Of a DNA stretch of 64,000 nt, positions 10,932-24,436 are shown piece after piece. The DNA comes from Henckelia pumila (taxonomy: Eukaryota; Streptophyta; Magnoliopsida; Lamiales; Gesneriaceae). Position numbers and translations under genes: made by a program. Where the stretch lies: positions 150,674,861 to 150,738,860 of the forward strand of contig NC_133122.1 of assembly GCF_033568475.1 (NCBI RefSeq), read 5' to 3'. The notes under the pieces are model-generated. The model was not told the origin of the DNA. It saw nothing but the letters and a program-made list of their open reading frames with translations, and made no database searches. The stretch's first letter is position 1; every line of letters begins with the position of its first letter.

Positions 10932-13900
10932 CAGAAAGCCGACAATATTGGCGTAATAATTTTTCTTTCTTTCTTTCGTTTTTATGATGAATATTGGAAC
11001 AATATTTTGGGATTTATTTGGACCCTTGTTTGGGAAATATTAATCAATACAAAATATCACTCACATTCTTTCCAAAATCAATATTACCACCCGACTTTCT
11101 CCCTCTCAAAATATATTACTTTTTATGTAAAAACATTTATACATGTGAAAATATATTATTTTTTATGTAATTTTTTTTATAAAATTATCTAATGGAACAA
11201 TTTTTTTTAAATACATCTCTCTTATTTAATTAGATCTATGAAAAAAATTAATTAACATAGATGATTTGGTTCTCAATCAATTGAGTTAAATTTGAATTTA
11301 AATGTAGTTAAATGATGGAGTAAATAAATTTATTACTAAACCAGTTGGCATGAATTTAAAATTTAAATATAGAATCTCCTAATTCTGAAAAAAAAAACAA
11401 AACAAAAAAAACAAAACAAAAAATTCTTCCTAAACCAACCGTTCAAACCAAATTACTCAAAATTAGCATAAGTAAATTCACAAAAGATACTAAAAAGTAA
11501 AAACCCAAAATTTGTGTCAAATTACGTTTGATTTAAACTTCATCCTCTAAATTTAATACAACCTTGATTGCTTGAATTTTACCAAGAAATCTATATATTG
11601 CACGTCAATGGACGACTTACCAGAAAAGAGCAAAATTTTGTTATTTTCTACAAATAATAATTTTACACTTCTTGATCTTCTAACTGACTAAAGTAGTATT
11701 TGCAACCTCTAAAAATAAGTGATTATGAAGATTTTCTTCATTAGTGTTTGCAACCTCTAAAAATAAGTAATGAAGAGAATTTCCATAATCACTTATTTTT
11801 TATAGGTTGCAAACACTACCTAAAACGGGTTACTAATGGTTTAGTTTTATCCAGCACTAGCATGCACGTCTCTGATTGTACCATATTATAAAAAACGCAA
11901 TACAATTTACCTTACGGAATTGCATGCATAATTTTTGTTATTTTATGGGAAAGTTTTGCTCTCTCTATTTAATTTTGATGTATAAAAAAGCAAATTCGAC
12001 GGTGTTTTTTCCTCTTAGATTTGCTAATCACTTAAAATCTATCGGTTATGATCAAAGACGAACTGAAAGTGTTAGGGTCAAAATTATGGAATATTGTGAC
12101 ATAATATAAATGCCTTTCTAGTGATTCATCTCGTATGGAGTTAACTGATAAATTCCTCTCTATTGGCTTATATTATATATAGTATCTATACCTCTATATT
12201 ATGAATGTGTTTGGTTACGGAAATCAACAAAAAAAGCATTTATTTTTTTTAAAAGTGTTTTTCTTAAAAATTTAGGCGTTTGGTTACTTCAGCCATTTTA
12301 AAAAAAACACTTATTTAAGTTCAAATTTGTGTTTTTTTAAAAGTCAAAAATTTTGGCTTTTTGACTTCTGCTTCTGTTTCAATTTAAAAAATTACTTTAT
12401 CAACATTTATCCAACGCTAAAACCGCTTTTGTTTTTTAAAAAAAAAAATAAAAACACTTTAAGCTGGACTTATTTAAGTGCTTTTTTAAGCCAATGATTT
12501 TTATATCCAAATTGGCTCTATATTATAAAGAGATAGCACACCTCACTAACTACTTTGGTGTGACCACCTAAAAAGAGGAAGCACTCTTAGTTGTTTAATT
12601 CAAAACTAATCAAGAAAGAAATTGCTCCTAAAAATGATTATTTTCTAAAGTTAATTATCACAGGAAAAACCAAGTTAATTTTTTTAATTTTTTTTAAAAA
12701 TAATTAAAACTGACTATTTTTTTTACATGCTATACCACACACATACATCGGGTGTGTTCCTTCCACTAACATAATTGGATCCTTCATCCTTTTCAGTGGC
12801 GTATTATATATAATTACGAAGTGTACATCTTTTTAGAGCATGTTTCTACTTATTGTATTGCTTGAATATGATATAATTGTTAACTTCTTTGTGTTACTTT
12901 TTGTATTATTTATTGTTGAGTTTTCCTGATGGTAATTTGGTTTTTTTTTTTTTTCAATTACCGTTGTTCTTGTACAAAATGTTTGTATTTGATCTTTAAC
13001 GAATGACATGTATAGTTGATATTACATTGGTAACATAAAGTAATGTATTTACAAAAAATTAACATGAAGGGATTGTGATGTGGAAAACTAGTTTGAGTTC
13101 TTATATGATATCATAAAATAAGATCACAAATTAGTTGAAACAATATGAAAAAACCAACTCAAATATTGTTCTTTGTTGTCTAGCATGGAGTTATTTAAAG
13201 AAATAGCTTGTAAAATTAGTTTAATTAGTTTAAAGTTCCATGGGTAATATATTGCTTAATGATATTCAATTGACATAACTATTATCCAAACAAACAACTT
13301 TGGTTCCCGGTAAGATATATATATCGTCTAGCAGAATATAATAAAGGCTGAAAACAATCATGAAACTATGAAAGCAAAACAAGCTTATATCCACATTAAA
13401 TTTTATTTTTGAATTTCGAATGAATATTAAATTTGTGAAAGTTTCGTTCCAGACTTCCGGTGAGTGATACATACAAATACAAATAGCAATATAATGTTTT
13501 AATAATTGGATTGATGATGATCTACTTAAAAACAACGATCTAATTGGTCGGATCGTATTATCGTTTATATAATATAATATAATAAATAATATATTTTAAA
13601 TTTTAAAAACCTAAAAATTTCATATAAATAGACAAAAAAATTACCAAATTTTGGAAACTAAATTCTGTATAAATATATTTATAATATAAATTATAGTTAT
13701 ACATGTTTTTAAAATAAAAATTAATTAAATAAACTCCAATTTTATTAAAATAATAATAATTTTATTTTTTTATGACGTGAGAACCCGCCGCAACTACCTT
13801 TCGATGCGCACTGGACGAACCCTCGGACTAACTCAATAAGCTGCAAATCACGCTAATCACGTAAATCGCACTGGGCAAATTCTGTGTGACAGACTATTCC

Positions 13901-13941
13901 GTGAAAATATTGGTAGGAGAAATCGAACAAATGACCATTAA
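10932..13941. other. AT-rich intergenic DNA
   Basis: This is the upstream flank of the P450 gene. I see no coding sequence. It holds one clear hairpin element (11693-11819). A possible second degenerate hAT-like MITE lies at about 12205-12520, where GTTTGGTTAC words occur and TTTTTTAAGCC lies near the other end, but its ends could not be fixed. Confidence 0.5.
11693..11819. repeat. Small hairpin (MITE-like) element
   Basis: The left arm contains GTATTTGCAACCTCTAAAAA and TAAGTGATTATGAAG. It is mirrored by a right arm with CATAATCACTTATTTTTTA and TAGGTTGCAAACACTAC. A third, direct copy of the arm (TAGTGTTTGCAACCTCTA) sits in the middle, so the element has been internally duplicated. No target-site duplication was resolved. 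Confidence 0.6.
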
Positions 13942-14345
13942 CACTAAAAAACAAAAAAAAAATAATAAAGATGGTTGCTACGGATTTCCGACGATTTTTT
14001 AAATGCGTTCCAAAGTGATTGTCGCATTGTATTGCGAAGGTTTAATAAAAACCTTTGGATTAATGCGACGCAAAACATGAAATTTGCTACGGTGTTTCTC
14101 AACCGTTTCAAATCCTTGCGACGGTTTTTTTTATAAACCATAGCAACATGAGCTACGGTTTTATAAAACCCGTCACATATTGTGGCTACGATTTTGAAAA
14201 ACCGTTGAACAATGTGCCACGATTTTGTAAAATATATGTCTAAATGATTACATATATTAAATATTTCAATATTATTTTTTTATTTTTAATAAAAATGTGA
14301 GATAAAATATTAAAACGACGTACGTATATAGAAAAAAACCACAAT
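13942..14345. mobile_element. CACTA (En/Spm) transposon terminal remnant
   Basis: The segment begins CACTAAAAAACAAAAA, close to the CACTACAAGAAA terminus of plant CACTA elements. It continues with repeated CTACGGTTTT, CGACGGTTTT and GATTTTGAAAAACCGT words in both orientations, which is the usual subterminal repeat pattern. No transposase and no second terminus were found; it runs into gypsy pol sequence near 14380. A fragment is the best reading. Confidence 0.55.
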
Positions 14346-14384
14346 ATTGTATGTTTTACGATCGTCGTTGTCGAAAACCCTTGT

Positions 14385-14935
14385 TTTGGAATGAGGGTAG
14401 GAGAACGACAGGTCGAATGACCGAAAATGATCTAACAGATTGTGGATAAGGTGGAGTTAATAAAGAAAAAGATCAAGACATCGCAAGACAGATAGGATAG
14501 TTACGCCAATACCAAGCGCAGACCACTGCATTTTAATGCAGGAGAGTATGTTTTTATGCGAGTATCGCCTTATTGAAAGGTAATGAGATTTGGTCTAAAG
14601 AGCAACTTAGAGCCTAGATTCATTGGACCGCTCGAGATTCTAGAGAAGACTGAAGATTTGGCTTACTGTTTGGCGTTACCACCATATCTCTCCAACATCC
14701 ACAATGTGTTCCACGTCTCTTTGCTTCGACAGTATGTGGCAGATGAGTCTCACATACTGCACCCGACAGACTTTCAGATGGAGCATGATCTATCGTACGT
14801 GGAGAGACCATTAAAAATCCTTGACACGAAGGGTAAGGTACTTCGGAAAAACACATTCCTCTCGTCATGGTTCAATGGCAGCGTCGAGGCACCGAAGAAG
14901 CGACTTGGGAGCTATAAAATTGTATGCGTTCTGAG
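14385..14935 (+). pseudogene. Gypsy pol C-terminal remnant A (integrase tail)
   Basis: The translation runs from about KVELIKKKIKTSQDR through YANTKRRPLHFNAGEYVFMR, PRFIGPLEILEK, LSNIHNVFHVSLLRQYVADE and LSYVERPLKILD. This is the C-terminal integrase region of Ty3/gypsy chromovirus-like polyproteins. In-frame stops (for example after RVSPY) and loss of everything upstream make it a relic. A polypurine tract, AAGTGGGGAAGAATG, leads into the LTR at 15082. Confidence 0.85.
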
Positions 14936-15081
14936 CATCTAGAATTGTTTTGATTGTAATATCTTGTACTATTTCAGTTGTAATTGTTACAACAACATTG
15001 TAATGAAGATGTTTGCAGTGTAAATTGTTTTGATTATCCTAGTCTGGATTTCGAGGATGAAATTTGTTAAGTGGGGAAGAA

Positions 15082-16484
15082 TGTAGTAGCCCGACTCTTA
15101 CTTGAGCTAATCTATTCCTTAAACATGATTAAAGGATCCTAATTTGAGATTAAGGAGTTGAATATTGGTTCAGAACAATAAAAAATGGTTTCTAAGACTT
15201 CGAATATTTGGGACAGATCGGACGTTTCGAAGAAGGATCGGAAGTTATGAACGTGTTCAGAAGCTAGAATTGTTGATTGGAAGGTCCGAGCAGTTCGGAA
15301 GTTCCGAATGTGAGATCGATAGTTCCGATCATGTGACAGCCAGACAAGGCATGCGCTTTGATTGAGTGATTAGACAAGAGGGAGTTCAGACGCTCCGAAC
15401 TAGGATCGGTAGTTCCGAACTACTGTCGGTAACCGAGTGGTCAAATCAAAGACACGTTGTTGGAGGAGAACGATCGGAAGCTTCGAAGTGGGATCAGAAG
15501 CTCCGATCGCGAGATCGAAAGTTCCTATCTCGAGGGCCAGTAGGCTACGGAGCGCTACCAGAGTTGTGGCGGAGTTGTGCCCGAGTTGTGGGGCTATCAT
15601 CATCAGTGGGCTAACGACGGATGCAGGTATACTACTAGACTCAGATTAGTCTAAGTGAGTATATATTAGTCTAGTTAAGGCTTTTATAGGATAAATAGTG
15701 ATACAATGATTGTCTACTTATAGGCATGGACTAGAAGACTTGTATCGCTAGGTTGCTTACCTTGAGGTGCGGACGTACTATCCGAGATACCCTGGTTGAG
15801 TATAAATTTTCTATTATTGCATGTTTTATATGGCATTTATTATATGTGCATTACTATGTCACAAATATTATGATGTATGCATTGACACGTTGAGCCTGTG
15901 TTTCATTGATACTTTCAGCAGAGGGGTCGCTCAGCCTCATGTTATTTTATGGATGGATGTCATGGTTTTGGATTTGGATAGTCCACGGTTTTACAGTGTG
16001 GGAGCCACCTCCTGATGCGATGGCCCATCGTGCTACATATCTTGACGTCTTTGACTAAGAAGTATTCTATCGATGATATGTTTTCGATACCCTTCACTTT
16101 CATTAGCATTCATAGCACTTGTATACTCATGCTTTCATAATGATCTTTTTATGCTCATGTCCTTGGTTTTTTTTTTGTTCTGGACACCCCATTCCACGAG
16201 ATAGGACTCAGGTTGGACGGACCCGGTGGTAGCGGTCGTTGAGCTACAGCATGGTAGATTTGTACTATACCAGGTTTTCGTTGTATTTGGGATTTTGGCT
16301 TAACTTTCGATGGGGTTGTTTAACAGCATTGGTTGTTATAATATTTGTTTGGATCGGTTGTATTCTACCGAAATATTTTAGTGGTTTTAACTAAGTTTCC
16401 GCTGAATTTTCTGATTACCGCTTTTAAGTTGATTTGCATGCTTTAAGCTTTGGTTAATTAGTGATTTCAAATTGGGTCACTATA
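15082..16484 (+). mobile_element. Gypsy LTR, family B, copy A
   Basis: It begins TGTAGTAGCCCGACTC just after a polypurine tract and ends GGGTCACTATA, the mutated form of the CACTACA end in copy B (30252). It is 1403 bp. Its first third (15218-15540) is an array of short palindromes of the type CGGAAGTTCCGA. It is followed directly, without spacer or target-site duplication, by a second copy of pol C-terminal sequence (16485), so the block has been duplicated or recombined. Confidence 0.8.
15218..15540. repeat. Array of short GGAAGNTCCGA-type palindromes in LTR copy A
   Basis: Words such as CGGAAGTTCCGAA, GATAGTTCCGATC, GACGCTCCGAAC, GGTAGTTCCGAAC, CGGAAGCTTCGAAG and AGAAGCTCCGATCG recur every 15-60 bp. 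Several contain GAAnnTTC, the core of heat-shock elements, but that functional reading is speculative. Confidence 0.65.
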
Positions 16485-16870
16485 GAGCATTTGTTCTTGC
16501 GAGTTTCACCTTTTTGGAAGGTGATGAGATTTGTTCTGAAGGGCAAGTTAGTGTTGAGATTCATTAGTCCGTTTGAGATCCTAGAGAAAGTGGGATATGT
16601 GGCTTATCGTTTGGATTTACTGTCGTATCTCTCCAGCATCCACAATGTGTTCCACGTGTTTCTACTCCGTCAGTTTATGGCAGATGAGTCGTATGTACTA
16701 CATCCGACAAAAATTTAGTTGGAGCCTGAATTTTCATATGTGGAGAAACCGCTCAGGATTATCGACAAGAAAGACAATGTGCTTTGGAACAAGCACATCC
16801 TCTAGTCATGGTTTAGGGGCAAAGTCGAGACATTGAGGAGAGACAACTTGGGAATTGGAGAGTCAGATGC
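16485..16870 (+). pseudogene. Gypsy pol C-terminal remnant B
   Basis: This second copy of the integrase tail reads EHLFLRVSPFWKVMRF, RFISPFEILEKVGYVAYRL, LSSIHNVFHVFLLRQFMADE, then a stop after HPTKI, with SYVEKPLRI recoverable in another frame. It begins abruptly at the residue homologous to the GE of GEYVFMR in remnant A. A polypurine tract, TAAGGTGGGGAGAATG, at about 17012-17025 leads into LTR copy B. Confidence 0.85.
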
Positions 16871-17151
16871 ATTTTGAGCATCTAGAGTTATTTTGATTGT
16901 ACTTTCCTTTGAGCTGTTTGGTTGTAATTTTAAAACTACAGTGTTGTATTGATCTTGCCTTCAATGATTTCAATTTTTTTCCAGAGTTTGGATTTCAAGG
17001 ACGAAATCTTCTAAGGTGGGGAGAATGTAGTAGCCCGATTTTCAAATTAAGCTAATCAACTATCTAATCATGTTTAATTGGTCAAAACATGGTCAAGATA
17101 TTTTGGTTTGAGTTTATAAAGTTGAAAAATCGGATTCAAAAAGATCAAAAA

Positions 17152-19311
17152 TGTGACGACCCGAGTTCTAATCTCTCAATAAACATTAATCAATAATAAT
17201 AGACAACAATCAATGTCTAAACAAAAGAATAAATTTTTTTTTTTTAAAATAGATTGCCCTGTGCACGCGCGGGCATCACCCCTCGCGTGCGCGCCGTCCA
17301 ATGAGACCGAGGTATCAAGAGCTGGCTCGCGCGCGCGCAAGTACTAGCTCGCCCGTGCGCAGGCCACTGCACCAGAAAAAAAAAGAAGGTGCTCAGCTGC
17401 TGTCAAAACTGTTCTTCATGCATTTCCATTCAAGGTCATCTCCTACAAGGTCTCATACAAGATCTAATCCATAGCAACATCTAACATGCATTCTAACATG
17501 CGATAATTGATAGGAATAAACCATTACAAGGCCTTAAATCATAATCATAAACATGCAAGAAACATTGCCATATCAACAAGAACAAGATACATCATGTTGT
17601 CTCAAAGAGTTACATCAAATCTCAAATCCTATAAACATCAACAAGATAACAACTAGATCATTTACAAGTCTTGATACAAGTATCTAAAACATGCTCATGT
17701 TTAGAATTCAACTCTACAACATGACAGCTCACTCAACTCATCTAACTCGGATCATCACATTATGTTCATCTCATCCCTTGTTCTTTAAGTACGCCTTTGC
17801 CCGGTTCCACTCCCTCCTATTGCCATGACACATACAACAAAACAATAGCCGGATAACTCCGGTGAGAAATAGATTTCCCAGTAAAAGCAACTAAACATGC
17901 ATAACAACATATATCAAGATCATGATATAAAAGTAAGTACAATGCATGTTTTCAAAACAAGGTTCATTTCGTCATTCGTCGGTTGGGATCCCGAGAAGTA
18001 GATATCATAACTAATCCACCGAATCTCCCAATCGAGGTGGGGTTACTTATCTTTCTTCTCTAGACTTTGAAGCAATCATATATGCAAATCAGACGCTAGG
18101 CTAAAACAACCACCCAGGCCATACATATACGATTCCTCAAATCATCTATTCGAACGTTTCCGTTCATTTCAAAATTAAAGAATAAGTCTTCAAGATGAAT
18201 GCAACATATATATATCATTCTCAAAGCATTCATTATAACAACAACTTATTCAATAACTCAAGGTAAAACACATAAGAGCAATTAAGCAAACAAGTATGTG
18301 ATTTAGGGGAACTCGATACAAACCATCTCGAGTTGTATTCCCAATCAAATAGTAGTCCATTTTTACCTTTCAAATGTGATGTTTGGGATGTCTTCTAACT
18401 TGTTCTAGCTTGTCCAAATCTGTACCATAAAACCCCAAAATCTATATCAAAAAGCTGCTCAATCTTCAAACAAACTTCAAGGCAAAACTCTACCAACCTT
18501 GTGATTTCTTCTATTGGTTTCAGAGGCGATGTTTTCAAGCTCAATGTGTCCTGTTTATACACTGAAAACATAGCATACAACCAAGGAAATATCAGCTATG
18601 ATACACCTCAATAGCAACTCAAGCACAAGCTAGCAAAACATTGCAAATCAAGAGTTTGACGGCATATCGGTATAACTCGGCGATCCCGAACGCAACTCTA
18701 ACAAGTCTATATTCATATCAGCTATATACCAGTCCAAAACCCCACATATCAGCAGGTATAAAAGTCGAATAATAGCTGAGAAAACATAAGAACACGATAT
18801 AACAATCAATCTTCAAGCCAATCTCAAGAACACAAAAGATAGAAGCTTAACAACAACACTTCATATCAACATCTGATATCTGTCCAATTCGACTTCTCCA
18901 ACCTTGATGAACAAAGAATAAACTTACATCAAATCGAAGGTCGTCTTGCGAGGATTCCAGAACATCTTTCGGAATCGAAATCGGATATCCGTAGCTCAAG
19001 ATATATGCATTTGAAGAAGAAGATTGAAAGTTGGAATTCTGCTCTCGGTTTCTTCCTTCTAACTTTGAGAAATCTGATGGAATAATCATATACACGTGAA
19101 TGAGTTTACAAAATCACACGTGTCCTGGTCATTTTCAGAATTTTTCACTTTGGCCCCTCAACTATGCAACAATTGCAATTCAGTCCTCACATTCTCATGT
19201 TATTCAATTTCAATCCTAATCAATTTAAGAATTTTAGAATTTAAATCAAAACTCCAAATATTCCCAAATTAATTATTCTCGGATTAAAATTAAATAATTT
19301 CGGGCGTTACA
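17152..19311 (-). mobile_element. 3' LTR of the Tekay element
   Basis: This 2160-bp repeat is the downstream LTR in the minus-strand sense. A GC-rich cassette with GCGCGCGCG runs and CTCGCCCGTGCGCAGG lies at 17257-17370, near the LTR's 3' (R/U5) side. A purine-rich tract abuts the right end (see 19312-19325). Confidence 0.9.
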
Positions 19312-19325
19312 ATTCTCTCCCACTA
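19312..19325 (-). other. Polypurine tract of the Tekay element
   Basis: The minus strand reads TAGTGGGAGAGAAT immediately before the 3' LTR, the usual plus-strand primer of gypsy reverse transcription. It is followed, farther inside, by the family-typical GATTTCGAGGACGAAATC context. Confidence 0.8.
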
Positions 19326-19412
19326 AGACACGATTTCGTCCTCGAAATCTAAAGTAATATCAACAGATCATATATCAAATATCAGATAACAGAAAATTAA
19401 AGAAAACTCACA

Positions 19413-22400
19413 TCAATGAAACATCTCAGGGAATCTTTGCTTCATATCAGATTCAGTTTCCCACGTCGCTTCTTCAATACCATGACAACTCCACTGGACT
19501 TTCACAAGTGGAATAGTCTTCGTTCGTAATTGATTTTCTTTTCGATCAAGAATCTGAATTGGCTTTTCAAAATAACTCAAGGTCTCGTCGAGTTCAGTCT
19601 CATCAGATTGAAGCACATGAGATTCATCAGCAAGATATTTTCGAAGCATCGATACATGAAAGACATCATGTATTCCAGATAACGATGGAGGAAGAGCTAA
19701 TCGATAGGCAAGATTGCCTATTTTCTCCAGAATTTCATAAGGACCGATGTAGCGTGGAGACAATTTTCCTCGTTTGCAAAATCTGACAGTGCCTCTGAAC
19801 GGAGAAATCTTCAAAAATACACGATCTCCCTGTTCAAAAGACAAAGGTCGACATCGAATGTTGGCATATTTCGTCTGTCTATCTTGAGCTGTCTTCATTC
19901 GTTTCTGAATAAGCTTCACCTGATCATTTATATCACGTATCATATCAGGACCAGTATCAGGTACTTCAGAAATATCATCCCAGTACAAAGGAGATCGACA
20001 TTTTCTTCCGTATAAAGCTTCAAAAGGAGCCATTCCTATACTCGATTGATAGCTGTTGTTGTACGAGAATTCACAAAGAGGTAGTGATTCTTGCCAACTA
20101 GTGCCAAAATCAAGCACTACAGCTCTCAACATGTCCTCCAATGTTTGAATAGTATGCTTTGACTGTTCGTCAGTCTGTGGATGATAAGCTGTGCTCAAGT
20201 GTAACTGAGTACCCATAGCACTCTGTAAGCTGTGCCAAAAATGTGATGTAAATCGAGGATCACGATCTGATACAATAGATTTCGGCACTCCGTGCAATCT
20301 GACAACTTCACGGACATAAATCTCTGCCATCTGGTCGTGTCTATACGTCATGTGATACGGAATAAAACACGCTGATTTCGTCAATCTGTCAATAATTACC
20401 CAGATAGCATCACAGCCTTTAGAAGATCGAGGTAATCTAGTCACAAAGTCCATGGAAATATGATCCCATTTCCATTCCGGTACAGACAAACTCTGTAACA
20501 AACCAGGCGGTCTCTTCCTCTCAGCCTTCACCTGTTGGCAATTCAAACATCGAGCTACAAAATCAGTGATATCAGTCTTCATTTGCTTCCACCAATAATG
20601 AGCTTTCAGATCATTATACATCTTCCTACCACCAGGATGAATACTGTAACGACTACAATGCGCCTCTTTCAGTAGTTGTTGACGTACATCAGAAATATCA
20701 GGCACTACTAGGCGATTGTGAACGTAAAGAAGATCATCTCGAACCCCGTATTCAGATATATGCCCTTATCCAACTTTCTCAATCGAGTTCTGTACATTCT
20801 GATCAAGTTTCTGGGCATTTCGAATTCTTACTAATAAAGCTGGTTCAACTTGAATTTGATAGAGTCGAAGAGGTTGATAATTCGTGTCAAATACTAATCC
20901 AGATAAACAACAGTTTTCAATCAAATTTGATACACCAATCGTCGATAAGGATAAAGAACATACCTTTCAACTCAATGCATCTGCTGCTGCATTCGATTTT
21001 CCTGGATAATATTTAATCTCGCAGTCAAAGTCTTTCAGCAAATCCAGCCATCTCCGCTGTCTCATATTCAGTTCTGACTGAGAAAACAGATATTTCAAAC
21101 TCTTGTGATCAGAATAGATTTCAAATTGTTCCCCGTACAGATAATGTCGCCAAATCTTCAAAGCAAATACAATGGCGGCCAATTCAAGATCATGAATCGG
21201 ATATCTGGTCTCATGAGGCTTCAATTGTCTCGAGGCATAAGCAATTACATGACCTTGTTGCATTAGAACACAACCTAAACCTTGGTGAGATGCATCACAA
21301 TAAACAGTGAAACCACCAGTACCTGAAGGAATCGTCAATACTGGTGCACTGGTCAATCGTTTCTTCAACTCCAGAAAACTGGATTCACAAGCATCAGACC
21401 AGACAAATGGAGTATTCTTCTGAGTTAACTGAGTAATCGGCTTCGCAATACTGGAAAAATCTTTAATGAATCGACGATAATACCCAGCCAAACCCATAAA
21501 ACTTCGGATCTCAGGAACAGATGTCGGTCTCGACCAACTGGTCACTGCCTCGACTTTACTTGGATCCACAGAAATACCATTTCCAGATATAATATGTCCA
21601 AGAAAGACAACCTGTTTCAGCCAAAACTCGCATTTCGACAGTTTAGCATACAGTTTCTCGGCTCTTAAAGTCTTCAATACTGTTCTCAAATGTTCAGAAT
21701 GATCAATCAAATTCTTTGAATATATCAGAATATCATCAATAAAGATAATCACAAAATTATCTAGATACTTCCGAAATACACGGTTCATCAAAGCCATAAA
21801 CACAGCTGGAGCATTCGTCAAACCAAACGGCATAACTATAAACTCATAATGGCCATACCTGGTTCTGAACGCAGTCTTAGGAATATCAGAATCCCTAACT
21901 CTCAGCTGATGGTATCCAGATCTCAGATCGATCTTGGAATACACAGACGAACCCTGCAACTGATCAAATAAATCATCAATACGAGGCAAAGGGTATTTGT
22001 TCTTTACCGTAGCCTTGTTCAGTTGCCGGTAGTCGATACATAATCTCATTGAACCGTCTTTCTTTCTAACAAACAGTACTGGAGCTCCCCAAGGAGAAAC
22101 ACTGGGTCGAATGTATCCCTTGGCCAGTAAATCTTCTAACTGTTCCTTCAATTCTTTCAGTTCAACTGGTGCCATTCGATAAGGTGCTTTCGAAATCGAT
22201 GCAGTTCCTGGCATTAGTTCTATGTTGAAATCAATCTCTCGATACGGAGGTAGTCCTGAAATCTCATCAGGGAAAACGTCCGCAAACTCACTAACCACTG
22301 GCAAATCAGCCAGGTTCGGGCTAGTTTTCAACACATCAACTGCATAAACAAGAAATCCCTCTGCTCTTTTCTGCAAAAGTCGGGTCATAGATAATACAGA

Positions 22401-24011
22401 AATAAGAGGAATCTTGGCACATGAACCCTTACCATAGAACTTCCATTCTCCAGCCATTTCAGGCCTGAATCTCACTATCTTCTGAAAACAGTCTACGGTA
22501 GCTCTGTACTTATTCAGCATATCAATCCCCATAATACAGTCGAAATCAGACATACCAAGGACGAAGCAATCTATCTCAATTTCATTACCCTCATACTGTA
22601 GTAAACAATTCTTAACTATCTGAATCGAGATAAGACCCCTCCCCAAAGGAGAAGAAACAGATACTACAATAGGTAATGTTTCAACAGGCAAAGCATGCAA
22701 TGCAACAAATTTGGCAGATATAAACGTATGGGATGCACCTGTATCAATCAAGACATATGCAGGATAACCATAAAGAGAACAGTTACCTGCAATCACGTCA
22801 TCTGGTGCTCCCTGTGCTTGTTCCTCCGTCAGTGCATAAACATGAGCCTGCTGTCTCTGTGGCTGACTGCCTGCCTGACTTCCTCCTGGCCTCGACTGTT
22901 GCTGAGGTGGTGATGGTTGAAAGGAATGGACAGAGGAGGCTTGCCTTGCGGATTGAGCCACTGATCGTGATGACTCTGCACCTCGTGCCTGTCCAGCACC
23001 TCTCTGAGGACATACTCTCGCAAAATGGCCAGTCTGATGGCATATATGACATTTTCCAGATACACCTCGACACTGATCAGTTGGATGTCCTCCACCACAA
23101 GTGTTACAGAATACCCCAGACTTCTGTTTCGTACCACTGGAACTTGAAGAACTGCTTCCAGATTTCTTAAATTGTTTTCCTCTAGCTTGCAAATATCCCT
23201 TCTTGCCACTGCTACTGCCACCACTGTCAAATCGAGACGACTGTTGCTGAGTTGAAGCTGAAGGTTGTGACTGTCTCGGAGGCTGTGCAATATACGAAGC
23301 TCCTCGCTGCTGTATCAAGCCAGCTTCTGCTCCTTTGGCACTGTTCAAGGCATCAGCAAAATTATTCGGTCTCCTTGTATTCACCAGTGTAAAAACATCA
23401 GGATTCAGTCCATTAATGAACTGATCAGCCATAGCTTCGTCACTATCTGCAACATGTGGAGCAAAACGTAGCAATGTAGTGAATTTTGCAACATAGTCTT
23501 CAATATTCAAGTTTCCCTGCCTCAGGTTAGCAAATTCGGCACCCTTGTCTTTACGATAAGATACCGGAAAGAAACACTGATAAAACTCTGTCTTGAAGAC
23601 ATTCCAGGTCAAAACAGTTCCTCTACGCTCCAGAGATTTCTTTGTTGTGAACCACCAGCTTTTAGCAACCTCATGCAACTGATGACCAACAAGTCTGACT
23701 CTTCGTTCATCACCATAGTCAAGTGAATCAAATAACATCTCCATGTCATCAAGCCATCCTTCACATTCAACTGCATTCTCAGTACCTTTCAGAGTTGGCG
23801 GCTTGTAGGATTGAAAACGTTTCAGTAGTGTTTCCATGGGAGTTGCAGTCATATCTGTCATATCTCGTGATGTACTGCCCTGTTCATTACTCGGGACTGC
23901 AGTTGCAGGCACTATCGGTGTGACAACTGTCGGTGGAGTATGAACTGTCTGTTCTGGTAGAGAAATAGGAACATGGGGTCTCAGAGGAGGTCGTCCTGGT
24001 CTTCGAGACAT
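19413..24011 (-). pseudogene. Tekay gag-pol polyprotein with two in-frame stops
   Basis: A single frame of 1533 codons from ATG 24011. Gag spans about residues 60-230. A CCHC knuckle follows (C321, C324, H329, C334) and is preceded by a second Cys-rich segment at 302-314. The protease has DTGA at 423-426, reverse transcriptase spans about 600-780 with FIDD at 757-760, and RNase H has D905, E943 and D967. The integrase has an HHCC finger (CLNCQ), MDFVTRLP and VSDRDPRF, and ends in a chromodomain-like tail (EEATWETE, PEMF), which places it in Tekay/Del. A TGA at 20967-20969 follows ADALS, where relatives have Arg; CGA to TGA by deamination would explain it. A TAA lies at 20766-20768. All other catalytic residues checked are present, so this copy is dead by only two point mutations. 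Confidence 0.9.
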
Positions 24012-24413
24012 ATCTGATTACCAAAATGGTTAGGATACCAAATCATCAAATTATCTCAGTCCTCCTCTGATCAAGACTCGGTTCTGATTCAATCTTAAAT
24101 AAATAATCACAATCTTCAAATAAAACATGCTTCCAATCAATTCAGATAATCAGGTAGCATGTCATAATTCATCAGGATACATGCCTCTATCACTTCAGAT
24201 ATTTCAATAAGCATGCATCTTTAATTATCGTAATCATACTTTCAAATAAAATAAATACAACATCTTGTAATAAAATACTTGAAAGTAAATCATGCTAGCA
24301 TTTAAAACATGTAATTCAATCACGTAATTAAATCATAGCATGATTAAATAAACATAAAGAAGTAAGGCAGAAGACTCGATCTACCCCACTCACTGTCTAT
24401 CTAAGTCCAGAAT

Positions 24414-24431
24414 TGTCTTGCTTTGATATCA
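24414..24431 (-). other. Primer-binding site of the Tekay element
   Basis: Just inside the 5' LTR the minus strand reads GGTGATATCAAAGCAAGAC, a degenerate match to TGGTATCAGAGC, which pairs with initiator tRNA-Met. It is offset a few bases from the LTR end. Confidence 0.6.
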
Positions 24432-24436
24432 CCTGT

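Noticed and set aside
12205-12525. Possible hAT MITE with GTTTGGTTAC ends
   Set aside because: Inverted ends and target duplication could not be established; left as spacer.
15165-15649. Arg/Ser-rich open frames in LTR copy A
   Set aside because: They are translations of the short-palindrome array in the LTR.
22695-23290. Long open frames on the opposite strand and shifted frames within the Tekay gag region
   Set aside because: They overlap the well-supported gag-pol frame, have no domain content, and come from its biased codon use.
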